A stretch of 64,000 bases of DNA, taken from Pullichristensenella sp002068815. Lineage in GTDB: Bacteria > Bacillota > Clostridia > Christensenellales > Aristaeellaceae. Position 1 is the stretch's first letter; every line of letters starts with the position of its first letter. Positions 35,410 to 42,057 of the stretch are shown here, one piece after another. The notes below the pieces were generated by a model. It saw only the letters and a program-made list of their open reading frames with translations. It did no database searches and was not told where the DNA came from. The stretch is taken from contig JAXGXF010000008.1 of the NCBI GenBank assembly GCA_040772885.1, forward strand, positions 1-64,000, in the 5' to 3' direction. The translations under genes were made by a program, and so were the position numbers.

Positions 35410-36278
35410 GATGGACGCCCGCTTTCTGCGCGAACGGCCTCGAGCGCCTCGTGCGCGCGGTAGGAGCTCCGGGCGAGCGGCGCGCTGGCGACGTGCTTGA
35501 AGCCCTTTTGCAGCGCGAGATCGCGGTAGCGGTCGAAGTCCTCCGGCGTTGCGTAGCGCGCGAGCGGCGCGTGCTCCGGGCTCGGGCGCAGGTACTGGCC
35601 GATCGTGAGTATGTCGCAGCCGGTCGCGAGCACGTCGTCCATCAGCCGCCCGATCTGATCGTCCGTCTCGCCGAGGCCGACCATGAACCCGGTCTTTGTG
35701 AGGCTGTCCGGGCGCGCCTTCTTCGCATAGCGGAGCACGCCGAGCGAGCGGGCGTATGCGGCCTCGGGACGCACCGCCGCGTACAGCTCCCGGACGGTCT
35801 CCATGTTGTGGTTCAGCACGTCCGGCCGCGCGGCGAGCACGATGTCGAGGCTCTTTTCGTCGCCCTTGAGGTCGGGGATCAGCACCTCGACGGTCGTCCC
35901 CGGGCACGCTTCCCGGATCGCGCGGACGACACCTGCGAAGTGGGCCGCGCCGCCGTCCGGCAGGTCGTCGCGCGTGACGCTCGTGACGACGGCGTGCCTG
36001 AGGCGCAGCGCCTTTGCCGCCCTCGCGACGTTTGCGGGCTCCTCCGGGTCGACCTCGGCCGGAGCGCCGCAGCGCACATTGCAGAAGCGGCAGTTGCGCG
36101 TGCAGCGGCTGCCCAGGATCATGAACGTCGCCGTGTGCTTTCGGTAGCACTCGCCGATGTTCGGGCAGTCGGCCTCGCGGCAGACGGTGTTCAGGTTGAG
36201 CTCCCGCATCAATTGCGCGATCTCATCGACCGCCCCCTGATTGTAGCTCACCTTGAGCCACGCGGGCTTTCTCTCCAT
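35406..36278 (-). CDS. lipA: Lipoyl synthase
   Basis: The 290-residue radical SAM enzyme inserts two sulfurs into protein-bound octanoyl groups. Both clusters are visible: the auxiliary-cluster motif CREADCPNIGEC and the radical SAM motif CTRNCRFC, and the C-terminal RSSY motif supplies the Ser ligand. Length and motif order are normal. The gene starts 1 bp after the lipoyl-domain gene and overlaps lplA by 4 bp. Confidence 0.97.
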   Translation of the reverse strand: MERKPAWLKVSYNQGAVDEIAQLMRELNLNTVCREADCPNIGECYRKHTATFMILGSRCTRNCRFCNVRCGAPAEVDPEEPANVARAAKALRLRHAVVTSVTRDDLPDGGAAHFAGVVRAIREACPGTTVEVLIPDLKGDEKSLDIVLAARPDVLNHNMETVRELYAAVRPEAAYARSLGVLRYAKKARPDSLTKTGFMVGLGETDDQIGRLMDDVLATGCDILTIGQYLRPSPEHAPLARYATPEDFDRYRDLALQKGFKHVASAPLARSSYRAHEALEAVRAESGRPS

Positions 36279-36279
36279 G

Positions 36280-36522
36280 CTATTGCTCCGTTTCCAGCGT
36301 GGCGACCGGCTGGCCGACCGCGACCTCGTCGCCCTCGTCGGCGAGGAAGCCCGAGACGATGCCGCTGTCGTCGGCCTCGATCTGGCTGACGACCTTGTCG
36401 GTCTCGACCTCGAACAGCACGTCGCCCTTTTCGACGCGCTCTCCCGGCCGCACGCTCCACGCGCAGAGCACGCCCTTCTCCATCCCGGGGCGCAGTTTCG
36501 GCATCAGAATCTGCTGTTTCAT
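36280..36522 (-). CDS. Free-standing lipoyl-domain protein
   Basis: The 80-residue protein is a complete E2-type lipoyl domain and nothing else: MPKLRPGMEKGVLCAW at the start, the lipoylation site ETDKVVSQIEA in the hairpin turn, and VAVGQPVATLE at the end. It lacks the E1-binding and catalytic domains of dehydrogenase E2 proteins and does not look like GcvH, which is about 125 residues. AGGAGGA precedes the ATG. It sits between two lipoate ligases and lipA, so it is almost certainly their substrate. Which enzyme uses the lipoylated domain is not visible in the window. Confidence 0.92.
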   Translation of the reverse strand: MKQQILMPKLRPGMEKGVLCAWSVRPGERVEKGDVLFEVETDKVVSQIEADDSGIVSGFLADEGDEVAVGQPVATLETEQ

Positions 36523-36531
36523 TCCATCCTC

Positions 36532-37443
36532 CTAAAAAATCGCGCTCAAGAGCATTTCGGCGTCCGCCGGCGAATCCGCGATGCTGCGGCAGACGGCCTC
36601 GATTTCGGAAACCTCGAGCCGGGCGCCGACGAACGCGTCGACCGGGCGGCCGCCGAGCGAAAACGCGGTGATCACGCCGTTTTTCGCCGCATACGAGACC
36701 GGCGGCCGCTCGCTCTCGCGCGTGAACTCCGGCGAGCGGCCGAAGTTCCACGCCCAGCTTTCATACTTTTCGCGAGCGGTTTCGCGCACGCGGGCGTCCT
36801 GTTCGGGGTTGAGGCGCACGGTTTCCCCGCCGCGGAGCAGCTCGCCTCGAAGCGCCTCGAGGAACTGCCGCGCGCCCATGTCGCGGGGGAGCAGCGGCCG
36901 CATGTTCCGAACCTCGCTCGGCTGCGATTTTACGCCCTTCGAGCGCGTGCGCTGTTCGTCCGGGCGCGAGGTCAATTCGTGCAGCGCCTCGAGGTCGGAA
37001 TCGAACAAGAGCGTCCCGTGCGCGAGCTCGCGGCCCTTCGACTGCCGCTGCGCGCTGCCGGAGACCTTCTTCCCGAAGGCCGCGATCTCCGAGGCGCCGC
37101 GCCTCTCCGCCGGGATGCCGAGCGCGTTCAGCGCGCGTATGACGGGGGAGAGCTGCCGGTCGTAGTCGAGCGCCGGCGCCGCGGGGCGGATGAAGCTGTA
37201 GTTGATGTTGCCCGGGTCGTGGTACACCGCACCGCCGCCGCTCTCGCGCCGGAGCACGGGGATTCCGCGCCGCGCGGCTCCGAGCACGTCGACCTCGCGG
37301 TAGGGGTTCTGAAACTTCCCGCAGACGACCGACGGCGCGCTTATCCACAAAAGCAGCACGTCCTCCGAAAGCTCGGAAAACGCGAACTCCTCCAGCGCCA
37401 GATTGTACGCGGGATCGGCCGAGTCGTTTGCAATGTAGATCAT
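36532..37443 (-). CDS. Lipoate-protein ligase A, second copy
   Basis: The 303-residue LplA-like protein has RRESGGGAVYHDPGNINYSF, FGKKVSGSAQRQSKGRELAHGTLLFDSDLEAL and a C-terminal accessory domain. It is clearly paralogous to, but distinct from, the copy at 34438-35409. In the region matching the RND box of the other copy it has GASEIAAFGKK, so substrate choice may differ (lipoate, octanoate, or a different acceptor). It is the first gene of the five-gene operon. ATG 37441-37443 lies only 10 bp downstream of a good -10 box, so the transcript may be almost leaderless. Confidence 0.9.
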   Translation of the reverse strand: MIYIANDSADPAYNLALEEFAFSELSEDVLLLWISAPSVVCGKFQNPYREVDVLGAARRGIPVLRRESGGGAVYHDPGNINYSFIRPAAPALDYDRQLSPVIRALNALGIPAERRGASEIAAFGKKVSGSAQRQSKGRELAHGTLLFDSDLEALHELTSRPDEQRTRSKGVKSQPSEVRNMRPLLPRDMGARQFLEALRGELLRGGETVRLNPEQDARVRETAREKYESWAWNFGRSPEFTRESERPPVSYAAKNGVITAFSLGGRPVDAFVGARLEVSEIEAVCRSIADSPADAEMLLSAIF

Positions 37444-37452
37444 GGCGGGTCC

Positions 37453-37481
37453 ATTATAGCAGAAAAAGTACGCGCGCGCAA
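37453..37481 (-). promoter_or_regulatory. Promoter of the lipoate operon
   Basis: Minus-strand TTGCGC (37476-37481), 17 bp, TATAAT (37453-37458). Only 9 bp separate the -10 box from the ATG, with no Shine-Dalgarno sequence between. Confidence 0.75.
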
Positions 37482-37535
37482 CCCGATGGAAAGTGCTGGG
37501 GATATTGGGAATTGATGGAAGTTGCACAATTATTA

Positions 37536-37564
37536 TTGACAAGGGTTGTCCAGAATGTTAAAAT
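37536..37564 (+). promoter_or_regulatory. Promoter of the CAP-domain protein gene
   Basis: TTGACA (37536-37541), 17 bp, TAAAAT (37559-37564). The ribosome site GAAGGAG lies 9 bp before the ATG at 37610. Confidence 0.85.
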
Positions 37565-37609
37565 TCAATCGCAAGTTGTTGCAAAACTATTACGAAGGAG
37601 CGTTAAAAC

Positions 37610-38458
37610 ATGAAGAAAATTATCATCACAGTTCTGGCGATCATATTGTGCGTCAGCTCGGTCGCATTCGCAGCCCCGACGGTGTCCGCGAGCCTCGAGG
37701 GCCGCAACATCTGCGTGTCCTGGTCGAAGTGCTCGAGCTCGCAGGCGACCGTCACCGTCTACCGCGACGGATGGCCGGTGCTCGTGGAGTGCGTCAACGG
37801 AACCTCCTACACGGCCCCCGCGTGGTGCACGCAGGCCGCGGGCAACTACTCCGTGAAGGTCCTGACCTCGGAGGGCTGCACGAAGGTGGCCGTCGGCTCG
37901 ACCGCCCCCCAGGCGACCGCGAAGCCGACCGCGAAGCCCACGGCGAAGCCGACCGCGAACTGCAACACGACCGCCGCGCCGGGCTGCAACGCGACCGCGA
38001 AGCCCACCGCGAAGCCGACCGCGAAGCCGACCGCGAAGCCGACTGCGAAGCCCACCGCGAAGCCGACCGCGAAGCCGACCGCCGCGCCGAGCGGAAGCAG
38101 CCTGACCGCGATGGCCGCGGAAGTCGTCCGCCAGGTCAATCAGGAGCGCACGTCGCGCGGCCTGAGTGAGCTGAGGGTCGATTCCGAGCTGACCCGCGCC
38201 GCCTGCGTCCGCGCGCAGGAGATCGTGCAGAGCTTCAGCCACACGCGCCCCGACGGGTCCAGCTGGTCGAGCGTCTCCTCGCGCGTCAGCGGCGAGAACA
38301 TCGCCAAGGGCCAGCAGACAGCGGACAAGGTCATGGCCGCCTGGATGAGCTCCGAGGGCCACCGCGCGAACATCCTCCGCGAGAGCTTCGGCAGCATCGG
38401 CGTGTGCGCCTACAAGGTCGGCAACGTCGTCTACTGGGCGCAGGAGTTCGGAAGGTAA
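37610..38458 (+). CDS. Secreted CAP-domain (SCP/PR-1, YkwD-like) protein with TAKP repeats
   Basis: The 282-residue protein has a signal peptide (KIIITVLAIILCVSSVAFA), a small Cys-containing beta domain (about 22-97), a low-complexity linker (about 100-163) made mainly of TAKP tetrapeptides interrupted by NCNTTAAPGCNA, and a C-terminal CAP domain. The CAP domain shows VVRQVNQERTSRGLSEL, RAQEIVQSFSHTRPDGSSW, GENIAKG, WMSSEGHRANIL and VYWAQEFG, the bacterial YkwD pattern with both His residues. The linker probably spans or binds the wall. It is monocistronic with its own promoter and terminator. The function of bacterial CAP proteins is mostly unknown. Confidence 0.9.
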   Translation: MKKIIITVLAIILCVSSVAFAAPTVSASLEGRNICVSWSKCSSSQATVTVYRDGWPVLVECVNGTSYTAPAWCTQAAGNYSVKVLTSEGCTKVAVGSTAPQATAKPTAKPTAKPTANCNTTAAPGCNATAKPTAKPTAKPTAKPTAKPTAKPTAKPTAAPSGSSLTAMAAEVVRQVNQERTSRGLSELRVDSELTRAACVRAQEIVQSFSHTRPDGSSWSSVSSRVSGENIAKGQQTADKVMAAWMSSEGHRANILRESFGSIGVCAYKVGNVVYWAQEFGR

Positions 38459-38477
38459 GTACTTATCTCTTAAAACC

Positions 38478-38507
38478 GGTGCCGGCGGAAAAACGCCGGC
38501 GCCTTTT
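38478..38507 (+). terminator. Intrinsic terminator of the CAP gene
   Basis: A 10-bp stem (38478-38487 with 38494-38503, one G-U pair) is followed by TTTTATT. A -10-like TACAAT at 38529-38534 follows and may start ybaK transcription, but its -35 is poor. Confidence 0.9.
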
Positions 38508-38554
38508 ATTGCTGTAACATTTGCGTGCTACAATGCCCATAAGGAGTGAGCGCG

Positions 38555-39037
38555 ATGAAGGAAAAGCTGGAAAAGACGAACGCCATGCGCACCCTCGACC
38601 GCCTGAAGATTCCCTACCGGGCGCACTGCTACGGCGGGGAGGAGGCATTGAGCGGCGTCGAGGTCGCGCGCGCGCTCGGACAGGACGAAAAGCGCGTGTT
38701 CAAGACGCTGATCACCGAGGGGAAGCGCGGCCACTACGTGTTCATGATCCCCGCCGCCGAGGAGCTCGACCTCAAGAAAGCCGCGCAGAGCGCGGGGGAG
38801 AAGGCGCTTTCGATGCTCAAGTCGAGGGAGCTTCTGCCGCTGACGGGCTACGTGCACGGCGGCTGCTCGCCGATCGGCATGAAAAAGCCGTTCCCGACGG
38901 TCGCGCACGAGACGGCGGGGGACTTCGAGGCGATCCTCTTCAGCGCGGGCAAGATCGGCTGGCAGATCGAGGCGAGCCTCGCGGACCTTCAAAAGGCCGT
39001 GCCGGTTCAGCTTGCCGACGTGATCGTCGACCGATAA
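38555..39037 (+). CDS. ybaK: YbaK/EbsC-type Cys-tRNA deacylase
   Basis: The 160-residue protein matches the YbaK family, which hydrolyses mischarged Cys-tRNA(Pro) (and related aminoacyl-tRNAs). Visible are EKTNAMRTLDRLKIPYRAH, RVFKTLITEGKRGHYVFMIPA with the conserved Lys, and the diagnostic GYVHGGCSPIGMKKPFPTV. AAGGAGTGAG places the start at ATG 38555. It is a quality-control enzyme acting in trans on tRNA in the cytoplasm. Confidence 0.93.
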   Translation: MKEKLEKTNAMRTLDRLKIPYRAHCYGGEEALSGVEVARALGQDEKRVFKTLITEGKRGHYVFMIPAAEELDLKKAAQSAGEKALSMLKSRELLPLTGYVHGGCSPIGMKKPFPTVAHETAGDFEAILFSAGKIGWQIEASLADLQKAVPVQLADVIVDR

Positions 39038-39205
39038 AAAAACCGGCCCGCGCCGGTTCCAGACCATCAACAAAGTCCAGTTCCCACCCCAGGGATGCAT
39101 GAAGGGACCGTAGTCCCTTCATTTTTCAATCCGCAGGCGGCGGCATGTACGCCGCCGAGGAGCGGAGACAAAGTCGCCACGCTAAAACCGGCTCGCGCCG
39201 GTTTT
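39036..39205. repeat. Intergenic element with three hairpins and similar end palindromes
   Basis: The 170-bp interval between ybaK and the NYN gene is unusually structured. Hairpins AACCGGC/GCCGGTT occur at both ends (39041-39058 and 39186-39203), identical except in the loop. Between them lie a TGAAGGGAC/GTCCCTTCA hairpin (39100-39121) and GGCGGC/GCCGCC (39136-39156). CAAAGTC is present twice. The end hairpins have T-runs on the minus strand (first) or both strands (last), so they may also terminate transcription. I suspect a small non-autonomous repeat element. Confidence 0.5.
39100..39126 (+). terminator. Terminator of ybaK
   Basis: A perfect 9-bp stem (39100-39108 with 39113-39121, 4-nt loop) is followed by five T (39122-39126). 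Confidence 0.85.
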
Positions 39206-39210
39206 CTCAA

Positions 39211-40197
39211 TTAGTTGATCTTCAGAAGCATCGTGTGCGCCTCGTCCATCTCGACGACGAGCAGCTTTTCCTTTTCGAGCGCCTTCATCACGTCGCTGAA
39301 TCGTTTGAAGCCGATCTGCTTTTCATCGAAGTCCGGGTACTCGGCCTGTATCGTGGCCTTCAGGATCGACGGGTTCACGCGGTCGAAGCCGTCGTTCTTG
39401 AACCGCTCGAGCGCCTGCGTGAACGCCGGCAGCCAGTTCGACTTGTCGAGTTTCGCGTTCTGCTGCGTGTCGGAGGTCGAGAGCCCGACCATCAGCGAGC
39501 TCTGGTCCGTCCAGACGCGCAGCCTCGGCGACTTGTCCGAGATCGTGCCCATCAGCTTTCCGAACGTCGCGCAGCCGTAGCTCCTCTCGGAGAAGTCCGG
39601 GCGCAGGCGGTTCAGCGTGTCCTTGAGCTCGCTCGCGTACATCTGCTCCTCGTCCTGGTCCTCGAGGATCGTGATCACCTGCGTGACCAATTCGTTGATG
39701 TCGCCGTCGGCCGCGCGCTCGTCCTTGCTGCGGCTCTTCTTGACCTCCGGGCGCTTGACCGCGACGGACTCAAGGAAGATGAACTCGTTGCAGGCGCTGA
39801 TGAATATCTCCGACGCCGCCTCCGAGCGCGAGATGCCCAGCACGTGCTTTCCCATGCTCTTGAGCTGGGCGACGAGCGGCTGATAGTCGCTGTCGCCGGA
39901 TACGATGCAGAAGCTGTCGATCAACGGGTTGACGTAGGCGACCTTCATCGCGTCGATGACGAGCTGTATGTCCAGATTGTTCTTCTGGCACTTTCCGTAG
40001 CGCAGCGACGGAACGACCGAAAACGTATTGGAGAGCAGGCAGAGCTTCAAATCCGAATACCGGTCCGTATAGCCGTACACCGTGCCGAGCAATATGTCGC
40101 CGCGTATCTTGACCTTCTCAATGATATAGCGAAGCATGGACTCCTTTGCGCCCACGTTCTCCAAATCCACAAACACCGCGAAATTTGATTTTCCCAC
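39211..40197 (-). CDS. NYN-domain ribonuclease-like protein with LOTUS (OST-HTH) domains
   Basis: The 328-residue protein has an N-terminal NYN domain (PIN-like fold): FAVFVDLENVG with the first acidic site, NNLDIQLVIDAMKVAY, and CIVSGDSDYQPLV with the GDSD site. These are the residues expected for metal-dependent RNA cleavage. Its C-terminal half contains one clear OST-HTH/LOTUS segment (YASELKDTLNRLRPDFSER) and a second probable one (LKATIQAEYPDFDEKQIGF). This architecture resembles LabA-type and MARF1-like proteins and suggests RNA cleavage guided by RNA-binding winged helices. It starts at GTG 40195-40197 with AAAGGGG 7 bp upstream. Confidence 0.88.
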   Translation of the reverse strand: MGKSNFAVFVDLENVGAKESMLRYIIEKVKIRGDILLGTVYGYTDRYSDLKLCLLSNTFSVVPSLRYGKCQKNNLDIQLVIDAMKVAYVNPLIDSFCIVSGDSDYQPLVAQLKSMGKHVLGISRSEAASEIFISACNEFIFLESVAVKRPEVKKSRSKDERAADGDINELVTQVITILEDQDEEQMYASELKDTLNRLRPDFSERSYGCATFGKLMGTISDKSPRLRVWTDQSSLMVGLSTSDTQQNAKLDKSNWLPAFTQALERFKNDGFDRVNPSILKATIQAEYPDFDEKQIGFKRFSDVMKALEKEKLLVVEMDEAHTMLLKIN

Positions 40198-40228
40198 AAC
40201 AAAACCCCTTTATACTCTTGCTTCCTTC

Positions 40229-40257
40229 ATTGTATAACGTATCCGGCTCGCTGTCAA
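40229..40257 (-). promoter_or_regulatory. Promoter of the NYN-LOTUS gene
   Basis: Minus-strand TTGACA (40252-40257), 17 bp, TACAAT (40229-40234). Confidence 0.85.
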
Positions 40258-40371
40258 CTTCATCTACTTTCGAAAGCGCCCCACCCGCAGATTTTTCCCG
40301 GGGAAACCGCGCTTTTCAGCCGTTTGTAAAGACGGCATTACGACAATATTTCAACGTTTTATGGTCCGCCA

Positions 40372-40400
40372 TTGACAGCAGTTGTGCCAGAAGATACAAT
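40372..40400 (+). promoter_or_regulatory. Promoter of the membrane-anchored protein gene
   Basis: TTGACA (40372-40377), 17 bp, TACAAT (40395-40400). GGGAGGAG precedes the ATG at 40436 by 9 bp. Confidence 0.85.
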
Positions 40401-40435
40401 CAACATACCGATTATCAGCGGGAGGAGCGTGTTCT

Positions 40436-41248
40436 ATGCAGAAGGGCTATCGGCGCGATGGAAAAGGAGCGGCTGTGATCCGCTTTTTCATCGGCCTTGT
40501 GGTATTGGTGACCGCGTTGGGCCTTTTGTATTACTTTGTGGTGATGCAGGATTACTCCGATCGGATCGCCGATCCGAACTACGCCTATCGCTCCTACGTG
40601 GCCACGGACGAGACGCCCGAGCCCTCGCTGGCTCCGGAGCTCGAGCCGGAGGTGACGCCCGAGAGCGGCCCGACCGCGACGCTGCCCCCGTACGCGACGC
40701 CGACGCCGACGCCCGCGGGGCCGACGCCCAAGCCGACGCCGTCGCCGACCCCGGAGCCGACAAACGTGCCCCTGGCCCGGCTCTCGACGGCCAGAAAGCT
40801 CGAAAGCTCGAAGATTCCGAAGCTCTCGGACGAGATAAAGGCGGGGCTGACCCGGTGCTATGTCTCGGCGATCGACGGATACAAGATCATGCAGGTCGAG
40901 GGCTATGTCTTCGCGGACAATCCCGCGTTTGACGGCAGCAACGACGACAATTCCGTGCTCCTGATCGTCGTTCGGGATTCGACCTCCGAAATCGTCGGCT
41001 ACCTCGCGGAAAAGGCCGAGGGCGTGACCGGCATCGAGCACGAGGGAGCGGGCAAGAACCTCGAGGGCGCCGACTTCCAGGCGTTCATCGACGTCTCGAA
41101 GTACGCCGACGACGTCTATTCGCTCGGCGTCGCGCTGCTCTACAAGGACGGCGAAGAGGAGATCTACGGCTCCTACAAGTTCGACAAGGCGCAGACCTTC
41201 GCCGTGCGCAGCGGAGAGGTCATAAGCCCGATCAAGATTTCCCAGTGA
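40436..41248 (+). CDS. Membrane-anchored extracytoplasmic protein of unknown function
   Basis: The 270-residue protein has one TM helix near the N-terminus (FFIGLVVLVTALGLLYYFVV), an extracytoplasmic Pro/Thr/Glu-rich linker (PTPTPAGPTPKPTPSPTPEP within residues about 60-118) and a C-terminal globular domain (about 125-270) with mixed strands. I do not recognise the domain. It lies between the NYN gene, divergent, and tRNA-Pro, with its own promoter and terminator. The Pro-rich linker, like that of the CAP protein, suggests a wall-spanning surface protein. Confidence 0.7.
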   Translation: MQKGYRRDGKGAAVIRFFIGLVVLVTALGLLYYFVVMQDYSDRIADPNYAYRSYVATDETPEPSLAPELEPEVTPESGPTATLPPYATPTPTPAGPTPKPTPSPTPEPTNVPLARLSTARKLESSKIPKLSDEIKAGLTRCYVSAIDGYKIMQVEGYVFADNPAFDGSNDDNSVLLIVVRDSTSEIVGYLAEKAEGVTGIEHEGAGKNLEGADFQAFIDVSKYADDVYSLGVALLYKDGEEEIYGSYKFDKAQTFAVRSGEVISPIKISQ

Positions 41249-41256
41249 ATCCCGAC

Positions 41257-41286
41257 GCCCGGGCCCCGCCGCCCGGGCGCTTTTTT
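41257..41286 (+). terminator. Intrinsic terminator
   Basis: A perfect 7-bp GC stem (41257-41263 with 41272-41278) is followed by GC and six T (41281-41286). Confidence 0.92.
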
Positions 41287-41306
41287 CAGAATTCTCGCGG
41301 GAACAG

Positions 41307-41335
41307 TTGACAAAGGGTGCCGGCGATGGTATAAT
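41307..41335 (+). promoter_or_regulatory. Consensus promoter of tRNA-Pro
   Basis: TTGACA (41307-41312), 17 bp, TATAAT (41330-41335), a perfect consensus, 18 bp before the tRNA. Confidence 0.93.
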
Positions 41336-41353
41336 AACCCCTGTTCGGAACGC

Positions 41354-41430
41354 CTGGGTGTGGCGCAGTTTGGTAGCGTGCTTGAATGGGGTTCAAGAGG
41401 CCGGAGGTTCAAATCCTCTCACCCAGACCA
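41354..41430 (+). tRNA. tRNA-Pro (anticodon GGG)
   Basis: A 77-nt cloverleaf can be drawn: acceptor stem CTGGGTG (41354-41360) with CACCCAG (41420-41426), anticodon stem CTTGA/TCAAG around loop ATGGGGT giving anticodon GGG, T-loop TTCAAAT, discriminator A and encoded CCA (41428-41430). It reads CCC/CCU proline codons. It lies at the edge of a decayed accessory region. Confidence 0.95.
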
Positions 41431-41456
41431 CCATCGGACGTCAAGTTTGATGCAAG

Positions 41457-41491
41457 ACAGCCGTCATGAAATATGGCGGCTGTTTTGTTTT
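41457..41491 (+). terminator. Terminator of tRNA-Pro
   Basis: An 11-bp stem with one G-U pair (41457-41467 with 41473-41483) is followed by TTTTGTTTTG. The stretch 41492-41675 holds no gene I can support, only a small hairpin near 41595-41611. Confidence 0.9.
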
Positions 41492-41675
41492 GCGTGGCGT
41501 TTTCAAGCTAGCAATGCGCGGAATAGATGTGAATTTGACATGCGGGATGAACTGGGATTCACCTATGTTTTTTCGGGGGAAGCCGTGTGCCTACTACCGC
41601 TTTACGGTAGCAGGTAATACCGACCTGAGTCTCTAGATGTATGGGCAACTTGCACAAAGTGGGGGAATGAAATCG

Positions 41676-41991
41676 TTGACGAATGAGGGAGGGAACGTTG
41701 ACGAGTGCCGGGGAAACGTCGACGAGTGAGGAGAAAACGTTGACGAGTGGGGAGGAATCATCGACGAGTGAGGGCAAAACGTCGATGAGTGGAAAGAGAA
41801 CGTCGACGAGTGGGTGGGAGACGTCGACGAATGGGGAGGAGTCGTTGACGAGTGGGAAGGAATCATCGACGAGTGGGAGGGAAACGTCGACGAGAGAAAG
41901 GGAAACGTTGACGAGTGCCGGGGAATCGTTGACGAGAGGGGAGGCATCTTTGACGAGAGGGAAGGAAACGTCGACGAGTGGAAGGAATGAG
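41676..41991. repeat. Array of fifteen 21-bp direct repeats
   Basis: Fifteen consecutive units of 21 bp (the first 22 bp) share the core TYGACGAGTG followed by a purine-rich 8-11 bp part. Units start at 41676, 41698, 41719, then every 21 bp to 41971. Because the period is a multiple of three, both strands stay open and would encode heptad repeats (plus strand type STSGEE-x; minus strand type SPLVDVS), but neither has a convincing ribosome site. There are no unique spacers, so it is not CRISPR. A further partial unit lies at about 43488-43507 beyond the adjacent insertion sequence. Confidence 0.93.
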
Positions 41992-42057
41992 ACCGTCCCG
42001 CACTTTGTGTAAACCTCGAAGCTGTGGTAGAATAAAACGGCACGGAGGTTTAGGAGT

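Noticed and set aside
41676..41991. CRISPR array
   Set aside because: The 21-bp units are directly adjacent, with no unique spacers, and no cas genes are present.
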